A DNA stretch of 64,000 nucleotides from Mycolicibacterium goodii (GCF_022370755.2 NZ_CP092364.2:6634001-6698000); one strand, 5' to 3'. Numbered from the stretch's first letter, positions 16,625-28,425 are shown. Made by a program: numbers and translations. The notes: generated by a model from the letters alone, not told the origin.

Positions 16625-17305
16625 CTAGATCTTAGGTTGCTCCTCGGTGCCGATGAGCAGCCGCACGGCCAGGTCCAGGCGTTTGCTCACGTCGGTGGCC
16701 GAGGCGCGCCTGGTGAGCCAGGCGAGCAGGTTAGACAGCCACACGTCCGAGATGACGCGGGCGATGTGGTACTGGTCCTCGGTGGGTTCGCCGTCGCTCA
16801 TGGCTCGCGCGAACATCGAATCCATGAGCTTGCCGACGTGGTCCACCTCGCCCGCGGCCGACGCGTCGGCGAACACGAACGCCCGCGTCATGGCCTCGGT
16901 GAGCAGCGGGTTGCGCTGCATGGCCCGGTTGAGCTTGCCGACCATGAAGTTCAGCCGCTGGTACGGCGTGCCGCCGGCCAGCGCCGCGCGGTCGGTCTTG
17001 GCGTCGATGCGCTCGAACTCGCGTCCCAGCGCGGAGACGAGCAGGTGCACCTTGGACGGGAAGTAGCGGTACAGCGTGCCGACCGCGACGTCGGCACGTT
17101 CGGCGACAGCCCGCATCTGCACGGCCTCGTAGCCGCCCTTGGAAGCGATGGCCAGGGTCGCGTCGAGGATGCGCTTGCGTCGTTCACGCTGAGCTTCCGA
17201 GCCCAGCTCGGACTCGGAGAGAACCGCCACGTTCGTCACCTCACGTGGTCGTGAATCCGACCCGGACGACGGCTCGGGCCGTGTTGGCTGTGCGTTTCCG
17301 GCCAT
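16625..17305 (-). CDS. kstR: Cholesterol regulon repressor KstR (TetR family)
   Basis: KstR represses the side-chain and A/B-ring genes of cholesterol breakdown and is released by CoA thioesters of steroid intermediates. The core is almost the same as M. tuberculosis KstR: HTH segment AVAERADVAVGTLYRYFPSK and PLLTEAMTRAFVFADASAA. ATG 17305 gives 226 residues; GTG 17239 or 17230 would remove a poorly conserved N-terminal extension and is likely the true start. Divergent from fadE34 across a perfect KstR box, which suggests autoregulation. Confidence 0.93.
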   Translation of the reverse strand: MAGNAQPTRPEPSSGSDSRPREVTNVAVLSESELGSEAQRERRKRILDATLAIASKGGYEAVQMRAVAERADVAVGTLYRYFPSKVHLLVSALGREFERIDAKTDRAALAGGTPYQRLNFMVGKLNRAMQRNPLLTEAMTRAFVFADASAAGEVDHVGKLMDSMFARAMSDGEPTEDQYHIARVISDVWLSNLLAWLTRRASATDVSKRLDLAVRLLIGTEEQPKI

Positions 17306-17446
17306 GGGACGGGCGGCTCCTTCTCGATGCGTTAGCTTAACGAAAACGATAAGCGCGCAGCTCTCATTCCTTCGTCTCCGGGCTGGTGAACGGCGATGTA
17401 CTCAGCCTGGCTGCGGGTCGACTTGACGGTCGAACACTGTCACTAT

Positions 17447-17460
17447 TAGAACACGTTCTA
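17447..17460. promoter_or_regulatory. KstR operator between kstR and fadE34
   Basis: TAGAAC-AC-GTTCTA is a perfect 6-2-6 palindrome matching the KstR consensus (TnnAACnnGTTnnA). Confidence 0.9.
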
Positions 17461-17502
17461 GTGAGAAGCACGGACTTCTCGCACTACGGCTAGGAGTTGA
17501 CT

Positions 17503-19647
17503 GTGTCACTGTTGTCGTCGGGGGCGGGCACCTCCGAGGAGTTCGCCGCCCGCGGTATGGTCCGCAGCTGGGCATCGGCGTCCGGTGCGGTCGCGGCCGT
17601 CCGGGAATCCGAGACCGACCCGCATGCGTGGCGGGCGGCGTATCGGGGGTTCGCCGAGCTCGGCATCTTCGGTGTCGCGGTCCCAGAGGAGCGCGGCGGT
17701 GCGGGCAGCACCGTCGAGGATCTGTGCGCGATGATCGACGAGGCCGCCGCGGCCCTGGTGCCGGGGCCGGTGGTCACGACCGCGCTCGCGACCCTGCTCG
17801 TCACCGATTCGGGACTGCTGGACGCGCTCATCTCAGGCGAGCGCACCGCCGGCGCCGCGCTGACCGCCGACGTGACGCTCACCGACGGACGTGTCTTTGG
17901 CACGTGCGAATTCGTGCTCGGCGCCGACGCGGGCGGGGTGCTGTTGCTGCCCGCGGGCGACGACGTGGTGTTGATCGACGCGGCCGCCGACGGCGTGACC
18001 GTCGAAGTGCTCACCGCCACCGACTTCTCGATCCCGCTGGCCCGGGTCGAGGTGAACTCGGCGCAGGCCGAGGTGCTGCCGGTGTCGCGGCAGCGCTTCT
18101 GCGACCTCGCCGCCACGCTGCTGGCCGCCGAGGCGGCCGGGTTGGCGCGCTGGACCCTGCACACCGCGACCGAGTACGCGAAGGTGCGCGAACAGTTCGG
18201 CAAGCCGATCGGCAGTTTCCAGGCGATCAAGCACATGTGCGCCGAGATGCTGTTGCGTTCCGAGCAGATCGCGGTCTCGGCTGCCGACGCCGCGAGGGCA
18301 GCGGGCGAATCCGACATGCCCGATTTCGACGCACAGTTGTCGATCGCGGCCGCGGTGGCCGTCGCCACCGGTATCGACGCGGCCAAGGCCAACGCCAAGG
18401 ACTGCATCCAGGTGCTCGGCGGGATCGGCATCACGTGGGAGCACGACGCGCATCTGTACCTGCGCCGTGCCTACGGCATCGCGCACTTCCTCGGCGGCAG
18501 CCGCCGCTGGGTGCGCCGGGTTGCGGCGTTGACGCAGCGGGGGACCCGCCGTGACATCCAGATCGACCTGGAGTCGGTGGCCGATCTGCGGCCCGAGATC
18601 AGCGCCGCGGTGGCCGAGGTCGCCGCGCTGCCCGAGGAGAAGCGGCAGGTCGCACTGGCCGACTCGGGCCTGCTGGCACCGCATTGGCCGAAGCCCTACG
18701 GCCGCAACGCATCGCCGGCCGAACAGCTGCTGATCGACCAGGAGCTGGCCGCGGCCGAGGTCGAGCGGCCCGACCTGGTGATCGGGTGGTGGGCCGTGCC
18801 GACGATTCTCGAGCACGGCAGTTCCGAGCAGATCGAACAGTTCGTGCCGGCCACGCTGCGCGGTGACCTGTCCTGGTGCCAGCTGTTCTCCGAGCCGGGA
18901 GCGGGTTCGGATCTCGCGGCGCTGCGCACGAAAGCCGTTCGCGCGGAAGGCCCCGACGGCGAGCCGGGATGGAAGCTCACCGGCCAGAAGGTGTGGACCT
19001 CGGCCGCCCAGAAGGCGCACTGGGGCGTGTGCCTGGCCAGGACGGACCCGGACGCTCCGAAACACAAGGGCATCACGTACTTCCTCATCGACATGAAGTC
19101 GCCGGGCATCGTGATCCGCCCGCTGCGCGAGATCACCGGCGACGAACTGTTCAACGAGGTCTTCTTCGACGACGTGTTCGTGCCAGACACCATGGTCGTC
19201 GGCACCGTCAACGACGGCTGGCGGCTCGCCCGCACCACGCTCGCCAACGAGCGCGTGGCGATGGCCGGTGGCACCGCGCTGGGCAATCCCATGGAGGAAC
19301 TGCTGCGCGCGGTGGCTGCGCAGCCGGAAGTCGATCCGGCCGATCTCGACCGGTTGGGCGCGTTGATCGCCACGGCCCAGGTGGGATCACTCTTGGATCA
19401 GCGGATCGCGCAGTCGGCCCTCAGCGGTCAGGACACCGGAGCACAGGCCAGCGCCCGCAAGCTGATCGGCGTGCGCTACCGGCAGGCGCTGGCGGAGTTC
19501 CACATGGACGTCGCGGCCGGTGGCGGCGCGGTGCGCAACCGTGAGGTGCACACATTCCTCAACACCCGCTGCCTCAGCATCGCCGGGGGCACCGAGCAGA
19601 TCCTGCTGACGTTGGCAGGGGAGCGGTTGCTGGGCCTGCCACGCTGA
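17503..19647 (+). CDS. fadE34: Acyl-CoA dehydrogenase FadE34 (fused, cholesterol side chain)
   Basis: A 714-residue protein made of two acyl-CoA dehydrogenase units in tandem, the architecture of FadE34/ChsE3, which dehydrogenates a C24 steroid side-chain CoA ester. The first unit contains REQFGKPIGSFQAIKHMCAEM and GGIGITWEHDAHLYLRRA; the second contains EPGAGSDLAALRTKA, GQKVWTSAAQKAHWG and C-terminal GGTEQILLTLAGERLLGLPR. GTG 17503 follows TAGGAG at 17491-17496. Under the KstR box. Confidence 0.9.
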   Translation: MSLLSSGAGTSEEFAARGMVRSWASASGAVAAVRESETDPHAWRAAYRGFAELGIFGVAVPEERGGAGSTVEDLCAMIDEAAAALVPGPVVTTALATLLVTDSGLLDALISGERTAGAALTADVTLTDGRVFGTCEFVLGADAGGVLLLPAGDDVVLIDAAADGVTVEVLTATDFSIPLARVEVNSAQAEVLPVSRQRFCDLAATLLAAEAAGLARWTLHTATEYAKVREQFGKPIGSFQAIKHMCAEMLLRSEQIAVSAADAARAAGESDMPDFDAQLSIAAAVAVATGIDAAKANAKDCIQVLGGIGITWEHDAHLYLRRAYGIAHFLGGSRRWVRRVAALTQRGTRRDIQIDLESVADLRPEISAAVAEVAALPEEKRQVALADSGLLAPHWPKPYGRNASPAEQLLIDQELAAAEVERPDLVIGWWAVPTILEHGSSEQIEQFVPATLRGDLSWCQLFSEPGAGSDLAALRTKAVRAEGPDGEPGWKLTGQKVWTSAAQKAHWGVCLARTDPDAPKHKGITYFLIDMKSPGIVIRPLREITGDELFNEVFFDDVFVPDTMVVGTVNDGWRLARTTLANERVAMAGGTALGNPMEELLRAVAAQPEVDPADLDRLGALIATAQVGSLLDQRIAQSALSGQDTGAQASARKLIGVRYRQALAEFHMDVAAGGGAVRNREVHTFLNTRCLSIAGGTEQILLTLAGERLLGLPR

Positions 19648-19727
19648 CTTGTCCGCGCCGAGCGTGGGTCTGGTGCACCGATTTCGGGCGAGAACCGTAC
19701 ACAAGGCCCACGGTGGGCGGGCTTTGA

Positions 19728-20336
19728 TCAGCTGAACTTCGTCTGGGCGCAGGCGGGTGGCGTCGTGACGTTGGATCCGCCGCGCACCACCTGGATCACC
19801 GAGCACGCGATGAACGTCGCCTCGGTGTTTGGGTGGCCGCGGTACCAGTCGATGGGCGTCGAATCGCCGTCGACGGTGAACCGCTCGATCGGGCCGCCGC
19901 CGAAGTAGGTCACCGAGATCTCGACGGTGTTGAGCGATTTCTTCAGGGCCGACAGCACGTTGTCGTGATTGGCGCCCTTGTTCTCTCGCGGCATGCCCGC
20001 CGGGGCGCTGTAGAACGCCTCCTGCCACACCGTGCGATCCGAGCTGCGCAGCGTGATGGTCTGCCGGGCCCAGGTGTCGCCGGGAAAGCCGGTCGGGACA
20101 CCGCCCGCGAGCAGATTCGCCGTGGTCTTGAACGTGCACCGGCTGTCGGCCAGCGTGCAGTTGGCGTCGACGTGCATCTCCACCGCGGTGGCGGGATCCA
20201 GGGGCACCGAGGTGTGTCCCGAATCAGATGCGGCCGAGGCCGGTGCGGGGGTGAGCATCGCCGCGGCCACCAGTGCTGTCGCGGCGCCTGCCGCGAGGCG
20301 ATGTGTCCCTGTCTGAGCCCTCGGAGTCATCGTCAC
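19728..20336 (-). CDS. Secreted protein, Rv3572-like
   Basis: A 202-residue protein with an N-terminal signal peptide (hydrophobic Ala-rich stretch ending ASAASDS). Two Cys near residues 60 and 67 and two near 179 and 196 could form disulfides. It holds the position of Rv3572 between fadE34 and kshB, downstream of kshB on the same strand (15 bp gap), so it is probably in the KstR regulon. Function unknown. ATG 20330 is an alternative start. Confidence 0.75.
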   Translation of the reverse strand: MTMTPRAQTGTHRLAAGAATALVAAAMLTPAPASAASDSGHTSVPLDPATAVEMHVDANCTLADSRCTFKTTANLLAGGVPTGFPGDTWARQTITLRSSDRTVWQEAFYSAPAGMPRENKGANHDNVLSALKKSLNTVEISVTYFGGGPIERFTVDGDSTPIDWYRGHPNTEATFIACSVIQVVRGGSNVTTPPACAQTKFS

Positions 20337-20351
20337 GAAAGTAGCCCCTTG

Positions 20352-21413
20352 CTATTCGTCGTAGGTGACTTCGACGGAATCGGACACCGGTGTCGCCTGG
20401 CAGCCCAGGATCAGTCCCTCCTCGAGATCCGACGGCTCCAGCACATCGTTTATCTCCATGTGCACCTCGCCGGACTTCTTGAGCACCGCGCACGCGCCGC
20501 AGTGCCCCTCGCGGCACGAGAACGGCGCGTCGAGACCTTTGTCCAGCAGCACGTCGAGCAGCTTGGCCGAGCGCGGCCAACGAATCTCGTGCGTCGTCCC
20601 GTCCAGCGTCACCACGGCGGTCGCCGGGCCCTGATCGCTGTCGTCCTCTTCGGAGATCACCACTGCCGCGAACGGATCGGAGTCCAGCGACTTGAACACC
20701 TCGATGTGGATGCGGTCGTCGGGGGTGCCCGCCGCACGCAGGGCTTCCTCGGCCGCGGTCATGAACGGGCCGGGTCCGCAGATGAAGGCCTCGCGCCCGG
20801 CGAACGGCTTGGTCAACGTCGCCAGCCCGGCCGCGGTGGGCAGGCCCTGAACGGTCTCGAGCCAGTGCACGACCGTGAGCCGGTCGGGATACTTGCCGGC
20901 CAGTTCGCGCAGTGCACCGGCGAAGATCACCGAGTTCTCGTCGCGGTTGGCATACACCAGCACGACGTTGCCCGTGCCCTCGGCGAGGGCGGACTTGCAG
21001 ATCGCCATCATGGGCGTGATGCCGCTGCCCGCCGCGAGCAGCAGGAAATCGGTGTCGAGGTTCTTCGGCACGAACGTGCCCGACGGGGCGAGCACGTGGA
21101 TGCGCATGCCGGCGTGGGCGTTGTCGCACAGCCAGTTCGAGGCGTAGCCGTCGGCGGTCCGCTTGACCGTGACCGTGAGGCGGTCGTCGGTGGTCGGCGA
21201 CGACGACAGCGAGTAACAGCGCGCCACCGAACCGGTGCGGTCGCTTGGCACGCGCAGCGTCAGGAACTGGCCGGGGGAGTACCGCAGCCGGTCCGCGGCG
21301 ATCTCGGAGCCCTCGGGCACGGTGAACACCAGAGAGCGGGCATCGGAGGTCTCCTCGACGACCTCGGCCACCTGCAGTTCGAGCACGTGGCTGCCCAGGG
21401 GCTCATCAGTCAC
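20352..21413 (-). CDS. kshB: 3-ketosteroid 9alpha-hydroxylase reductase KshB
   Basis: Reductase of the Rieske-type 9alpha-hydroxylase that opens ring B. The 353-residue chain has an FAD domain (RCYSLSSSP near 65), an NAD domain (LLLAAGSGITPMMAI near 125, FICGPGPFM near 215) and a C-terminal plant-type [2Fe-2S] ferredoxin domain (CREGHCGACAVL near 300 with a fourth Cys in LGCQAT). KshA is not in the window. GTG 21413 is divergent from hsaA across KstR boxes. Confidence 0.92.
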   Translation of the reverse strand: MTDEPLGSHVLELQVAEVVEETSDARSLVFTVPEGSEIAADRLRYSPGQFLTLRVPSDRTGSVARCYSLSSSPTTDDRLTVTVKRTADGYASNWLCDNAHAGMRIHVLAPSGTFVPKNLDTDFLLLAAGSGITPMMAICKSALAEGTGNVVLVYANRDENSVIFAGALRELAGKYPDRLTVVHWLETVQGLPTAAGLATLTKPFAGREAFICGPGPFMTAAEEALRAAGTPDDRIHIEVFKSLDSDPFAAVVISEEDDSDQGPATAVVTLDGTTHEIRWPRSAKLLDVLLDKGLDAPFSCREGHCGACAVLKKSGEVHMEINDVLEPSDLEEGLILGCQATPVSDSVEVTYDE

Positions 21414-21450
21414 GGGGTGACCCTCTCTCTTCTACCAAACCGCCCAGAAC

Positions 21451-21464
21451 TAGAACAGGTTACA
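21451..21464. promoter_or_regulatory. KstR operator upstream of kshB
   Basis: TAGAACAGGTTACA matches TnnAACnnGTTnnA and lies 38 bp upstream of the kshB start. Confidence 0.8.
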
Positions 21465-21520
21465 AAACTACAGTTGCGCAGGTCCAGCCGATGTTTTGGA
21501 GCGCTACTCGACACAAATCG

Positions 21521-21532
21521 TAACGTGTTCTA
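21521..21532. promoter_or_regulatory. KstR-like operator upstream of hsaA
   Basis: TAACGTGTTCTA has the AACnnGTTnTA core. A TAATCT -10-like element follows at 21531, so the site overlaps the hsaA promoter. The left arm deviates from consensus. Confidence 0.7.
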
Positions 21533-21573
21533 ATCTCTGTCTAGTTGTGGATCTCGATCCGGGAGGCAATTCA

Positions 21574-24542
<2,969 letters not shown>

Positions 24543-24549
24543 CCGCCAC

Positions 24550-25119
24550 GTGACCTCGACCGAGCAGATCGATCCGCGCACGTTCCGAAACGTGCTCGGC
24601 CAGTTCTGTACCGGCGTCACCGTGATCACCACGGTGCACGACGACGTGCCGATCGGTTTTGCGTGCCAGTCGTTCGCGGCGTTGTCGCTGGATCCGCCGC
24701 TGGTGCTGTTCTGCCCCACCAAGCAGTCGAGGGCGTGGCAGGCGATCGAGGCCAGCGGCCGGTTCTGCGTCAACATGCTGCATGAGAACCAGCAGCACGT
24801 GTCGGCGCAGTTCGGCTCCAAGGCGGCCGACAAGTTCGCCGGGATCGACTGGCGTCCTTCACAACTCGGTTCCCCGGTGATCGAGGGGACGCTGGCCCAC
24901 ATCGACTGCACGGTGCATTCGGTGCACGATGGCGGGGATCATTTCGTGGTGTTCGGCGCGGTGCACTCGCTGTCGGAAGTGCCCAAGAAGAAACCGCGTC
25001 CGCTGCTGTTCTACCGCGGCGAGTACACCGGCATCGAGCCCGACAAGAACACCCCGGCACAGTGGCGTGACGACCTTGAGGCCTTCCTCACCGCCACCAC
25101 CGACGACACCTGGCTCTAG
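24550..25119 (+). CDS. hsaB: Flavin reductase HsaB
   Basis: Supplies reduced flavin to HsaA. The 189-residue FMN-binding split-barrel protein contains FCTGVTVITTVHDDVPIGFACQSF-type signature (shown here by GVTVITT and ACQSFAALSLDPPLVLFCP) and FCVNML near 75. GTG 24550 is chosen to match family length. Last gene of the operon, followed by a terminator. Confidence 0.92.
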   Translation: MTSTEQIDPRTFRNVLGQFCTGVTVITTVHDDVPIGFACQSFAALSLDPPLVLFCPTKQSRAWQAIEASGRFCVNMLHENQQHVSAQFGSKAADKFAGIDWRPSQLGSPVIEGTLAHIDCTVHSVHDGGDHFVVFGAVHSLSEVPKKKPRPLLFYRGEYTGIEPDKNTPAQWRDDLEAFLTATTDDTWL

Positions 25120-25138
25120 CACCACCAGAACCACCCGA

Positions 25139-25173
25139 GCAAACCGGGCCCCCTGGAAGGGGGCCCGGTTTGC
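25139..25173 (+). terminator. Terminator hairpin after hsaB
   Basis: A perfect 16-bp GC-rich stem (25139-25154 with 25158-25173) with loop GGA, 19 bp after the hsaB stop. No U-run follows, as is usual for mycobacterial terminators. Confidence 0.8.
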
Positions 25174-25207
25174 CTGCGTGCGCCGCGCAAACTATCCACG
25201 CCGTAAG

Positions 25208-25251
25208 TGAGGTTAGGCTTACCCATTGATATTTAGGAAAAGCTAAGCTAA
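25208..25251 (+). promoter_or_regulatory. Two tandem IdeR-like iron boxes
   Basis: Site 1 (25208-25226) and site 2 (25233-25251) each match the IdeR/DtxR consensus TTAGGTTAGGCTAACCTAA at 15 of 19 positions by hand alignment. They are 25 bp apart start to start and end 45 bp before the next gene. IdeR represses iron-uptake genes when iron is plentiful, so the downstream gene is predicted to be induced by iron starvation. Confidence 0.7.
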
Positions 25252-25295
25252 TTTCTGGTTGTTCCTCAGTCAATTATCAGCTTCAGGAGATCCAG

Positions 25296-26822
25296 TTGCA
25301 CCATCCTGCCCTTGCCCCATCCGGCGAAACCCCAGCGGTGAGCAGGAAGGACAAGTTCCTTCTCGGCGGCGTCGCCATGGTGGCCGCCACCGCCATGGCG
25401 GTGACGCCGGTTGTCCATGATTCCGCCGTCGTTCAGCGGGCTCAGACGATCGCCTACGACCTGACGGCGACGATGGATGCCACGGCGTCTCCCATCGAGG
25501 TCTACGGATCGCTGGTCAGCACCACCCTCAGCAACCTTCAGCTACTGGGCTCCGCGGTCGCGGCGAATCCGGCACCGTTGCTGAGTCAGGTCCTGGAGAA
25601 CCAACTCGGTTACGCCGCGCAGTTCGGCTCCGCGTTCGAGGCCATCCCGACCTCCCTGGAGAACTGGTACAACGGCGCCAACGGCAAGGCGCGCCTGGAC
25701 CAGGCGCGGGCCGCCTTGGAAGCCGGTGACATCGGCGAGGCCTACCGGTGGTTCAACCACTCCATGTTGTACGCCTTCCAGGGCGCTTTCGGTCCGCTGA
25801 TCGCTCCAGGGTTCATCCTCTCGGGCATTCCTCGTGGCGGGACCGAGTACCTGGCCGGCATTCCCGAGCAGATCGCGCAGAACTTGACCAATGTGGTCGC
25901 CGCGACCTTCACCTCGAGCGTCGTTGTCAGCGCCCTGTTCCAGGGCGCTTTCGCGACGGTCAGCGGCCCGGTGTTCGAACTCGCCCGAATCGCCGAGTCA
26001 TTCACGGGCGCCGTTTCCACCGGAAATGTGCAGAACGCCGTCAACATCCTGGCGAACACACCCGGCATCCTCGTCAATGCGGCGCTCAACGGGTTCGACT
26101 ATGCCGACCCTGACCCGGAGACGGGAACCGGAGGTTACACCGAGTGGCCGGCCCTGCTCACGTTCGCCGAGCCGGGCGAGCAGGGGGGCGCGAGGATCGT
26201 CGCGGGTCTTCTCCAGAACCTGCTGGTCAACATCCCCAAGAGCCTCGCTGACGCCATCGACAACACCCCGGAGCCCGAGCCGACGGTCCTGGCGGCTCAG
26301 CAGGTTTCGGCGGACGCGAGCGTTTCGCCGGCACTGGAGCTGACCGAGTCGGTCACCGAGGCTCCGAAGGTCGAGAGCCCCTCGGTCGTGCCGGTGAAGG
26401 TCGAGTCGACGGTCGAGGCCGCCGAGGTGGAGTCGGCCAAGACCGAGACTGCGAAAATCGAGACCGCCGTGGTCGAGTCCGCCGCGACCGAGCCCGCGAA
26501 GGTCGAGACCGCGGTCACCGATGCGGCACCGGCTCAGAACGAAGAGGCTGTGGCCGGTTCCGCGCCGGCGGCCGGCGCGGACGCTGATGCCGCGGCCACG
26601 AGCAAGGCAAAGGTCAAGGTGACCGACCGGATCAAGGCCAAGTTCGATGAGGCCAAGGAGGCCAGGCAGGCCAAGCTCAAGGCGGCCAAGGAGGCCAAGC
26701 TCAAGGAGGCCAAGGAGGCCAAGGCTGCGGCCAAGGAGACCAAGGAGACCAAGTCCTCCGCGGACAGCAAGTCCAAGAGCGCGAACGAATCCAAGGACAG
26801 CTCGGACTCGTCGTCTGACTAG
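25296..26822 (+). CDS. Exported envelope protein with KE-rich tail, probably iron-regulated
   Basis: A 508-residue protein, TTG start at 25296 with AGGAG nine bases upstream (an internal GTG at residue ~16 is possible). Residues ~22-45 form a signal-like hydrophobic segment. Residues ~60-330 are an Ala/Gly/Leu-rich domain with motifs such as PIEVYGSLVSTTLSNLQLLG and GIPRGGTEYLAGIPEQIAQN, similar in style to proteins annotated as GjpA-like outer-membrane porins in Corynebacteriales, from memory. Residues ~350-430 are a Thr/Val/Glu low-complexity linker, and ~430-508 an Ala/Lys/Glu repeat tail (KEAKLKEAKEAK) ending in Ser/Asp. The tail recalls HBHA-like Lys repeats. No homologue of known function is claimed. 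Confidence 0.7.
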   Translation: MHHPALAPSGETPAVSRKDKFLLGGVAMVAATAMAVTPVVHDSAVVQRAQTIAYDLTATMDATASPIEVYGSLVSTTLSNLQLLGSAVAANPAPLLSQVLENQLGYAAQFGSAFEAIPTSLENWYNGANGKARLDQARAALEAGDIGEAYRWFNHSMLYAFQGAFGPLIAPGFILSGIPRGGTEYLAGIPEQIAQNLTNVVAATFTSSVVVSALFQGAFATVSGPVFELARIAESFTGAVSTGNVQNAVNILANTPGILVNAALNGFDYADPDPETGTGGYTEWPALLTFAEPGEQGGARIVAGLLQNLLVNIPKSLADAIDNTPEPEPTVLAAQQVSADASVSPALELTESVTEAPKVESPSVVPVKVESTVEAAEVESAKTETAKIETAVVESAATEPAKVETAVTDAAPAQNEEAVAGSAPAAGADADAAATSKAKVKVTDRIKAKFDEAKEARQAKLKAAKEAKLKEAKEAKAAAKETKETKSSADSKSKSANESKDSSDSSSD

Positions 26823-26837
26823 TTGGCGCTTCGCGTC

Positions 26838-26869
26838 ACTGGGCCCCACCCGCCAGGGTGGGGCCCAGT
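26838..26869 (+). terminator. Rho-independent-type terminator after the KE-rich gene
   Basis: A 14-bp perfect stem (26838-26851 with 26856-26869), loop GCCA, followed by TTCGTTT, 15 bp after the stop. Confidence 0.85.
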
Positions 26870-26941
26870 TTCGTTTCACCGGCGCGGAGCTGACCGACTG
26901 ATCAGCGATCTGATTGACAAGAACCCTGTGAGATGCCATGG

Positions 26942-26959
26942 TTTGATCGATCGATCAAA
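26942..26959. promoter_or_regulatory. TetR-type operator before the SDR gene
   Basis: TTTGATCGATCGATCAAA is a perfect 18-bp palindrome, 19 bp upstream of ATG 26979. The identical sequence recurs upstream of the TetR/ferredoxin divergent genes at 28518-28535. Confidence 0.85.
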
Positions 26960-26978
26960 AAATGGCGAAAGGGGTGCT

Positions 26979-27818
26979 ATGGCGGGCAGGGTCGAGGGCA
27001 AGGTCGCCTTCATCACGGGTGCCGCGCGTGGTCAGGGCCGCAGTCATGCGGTGCGGCTGGCGGAGGAGGGTGCCGACATCATCGCCGTCGACGTCTGCCG
27101 GCGGATCGGCACCAACGAGGACATCCCGGCGTCGTCGCCGGAGGATCTCGCCGAGACGGTGGAACTCGTCAAGGGCCTCAACCGTCGGATCGTGGCCGCG
27201 GAGGCCGACGTCCGCGACCACGACGAGCTGAAGGCAGTGGTGGACAACGGCGTCGAGCAGTTGGGCGGTCTGGACGTCGTGGTGGCCAACGCCGGCATCG
27301 GCAACGGCGGCGCCACGCTGGACAAGACCAGCGAGGCCGACTGGGACGACATGATCGGCGTCAACCTGTCCGGTGTCTGGAAGACTGTGAAAGCCGCTGT
27401 GCCGCACCTCATCTCCGGCGGCAAGGGCGGATCGATCATCCTCACCAGTTCCGTGGGCGGGCTCAAGGCCTATCCGCATACCGGTCACTACATCGCGGCC
27501 AAGCACGGCGTCGTGGGACTGATGCGGACTTTTGCCGTCGAGTTGGGGCAGCACTCCATCAGGGTCAACTCGGTGCACCCGACGAACGTCAACACGCCGC
27601 TGTTCATGAACGAGGGCACCATGAAGCTGTTCCGTCCGGACCTGGAGAACCCGGGCCCTGACGACATGGCGGTGGTGGCGCAGATGATGCACGTACTCCC
27701 GGTGGGGTGGGTCGAGCCGCGCGACATCAGCAACGCGGTGCTGTTCCTGGCCTCCGACGAGGCACGTTACGTCACCGGTCTGCCGATGACGGTCGACGCC
27801 GGGAGCATGCTCAAGTAG
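26979..27818 (+). CDS. Mycofactocin-type short-chain dehydrogenase
   Basis: A 279-residue SDR with cofactor motif TGAARGQGRSHA near residue 13, the insert DVCRRIGTNEDIPASSPEDL near 38-57 that is typical of mycofactocin-associated SDRs, NAGIGNGG near 96 and catalytic YIAAK (Tyr/Lys near 168/172). Such enzymes keep NAD bound and are thought to pass electrons to mycofactocin. ATG 26979 fits the family N-terminus. Convergent with the TetR gene, overlapping it by 8 bp. Substrate unknown, probably an alcohol from the P450 reaction of the same regulon. Confidence 0.85.
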   Translation: MAGRVEGKVAFITGAARGQGRSHAVRLAEEGADIIAVDVCRRIGTNEDIPASSPEDLAETVELVKGLNRRIVAAEADVRDHDELKAVVDNGVEQLGGLDVVVANAGIGNGGATLDKTSEADWDDMIGVNLSGVWKTVKAAVPHLISGGKGGSIILTSSVGGLKAYPHTGHYIAAKHGVVGLMRTFAVELGQHSIRVNSVHPTNVNTPLFMNEGTMKLFRPDLENPGPDDMAVVAQMMHVLPVGWVEPRDISNAVLFLASDEARYVTGLPMTVDAGSMLK

Positions 27819-28425
27819 CGCGCTCGGCGGTGGGGGCGAAGCGCTGCAGCAACTGCTCGACGAAGGCGCGGAATTCGGTGTGGCCCAGTGTCACGCCGAC
27901 CGCCTCCTCGTTGGACAGGCTGCGGGCAGATTGTGTGAGCAGCATCGACATCACCACCGGCGGATACTTCTCGGTGTCGATCCCGTGACCACGCATCACC
28001 ATCGCCACCGCCGTCGTCTCGATGTCGCGTACGCGTTCCGAGTACGCCTTGAGTTCGGCCCCGATCGCCTTGCGGTGGTTGGCGAGCGCCATGAACTCGG
28101 TGTTGAGCACCGAGAGCCGGGCGTCGGAATTCAGCAGCCACAACGCGCGCAGGGGATCGTCGGCCGCCACCGCATCGCGCATCCGCGCGAGCGCGACGTC
28201 GGCACCGTTGCGCAACACCGCGATATAGAGGTCGTCAAGGGTGTCGAAGTAGTAGTACACCAATGCCGAACGCACGCCGGCCTGCGCGGCGATGCGCCGT
28301 GTGGTGGCCGCGGCGTAGCCCTCGTCGCGGATCACCTGCGCGGTCGCGTCGATGAGACGCCGGCGTGTGCCGGCGTCCTTGTCCCGTGGGCCCGCCTTCG
28401 CGGCGGTCTTCGTCACGCGGGGCAT
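27811..28425 (-). CDS. TetR-family regulator of the SDR/ferredoxin/P450 cluster
   Basis: A 204-residue TetR protein: HTH at residues ~37-60 (TTRRIAAQAGVRSALVYYYFDTLDDL) and a C-terminal ligand domain rich in Ala/Leu. It lies between two identical GATC-rich palindromes, one at its own divergent promoter, so it most likely represses itself, the ferredoxin/P450 genes and the SDR gene. Ligand unknown. Confidence 0.85.
   Translation of the reverse strand: MPRVTKTAAKAGPRDKDAGTRRRLIDATAQVIRDEGYAAATTRRIAAQAGVRSALVYYYFDTLDDLYIAVLRNGADVALARMRDAVAADDPLRALWLLNSDARLSVLNTEFMALANHRKAIGAELKAYSERVRDIETTAVAMVMRGHGIDTEKYPPVVMSMLLTQSARSLSNEEAVGVTLGHTEFRAFVEQLLQRFAPTAERAT

Noticed and set aside
17340..17355. GAAAACGATA near the kstR start as a Zur site
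   Set aside because: Only one arm resembles the motif; there is no inverted partner and no zinc gene beside it.
19833..21533. 566-residue plus-strand frame across the Rv3572-like gene and kshB
   Set aside because: High-GC shadow frame: it covers two real minus-strand genes and has no recognisable motif.
26700..26822. Short direct repeats (GAGGCCAAG units) as a CRISPR-like or minisatellite array
   Set aside because: They are codon repeats of the Lys/Glu/Ala-rich tail with irregular spacing and no spacers.
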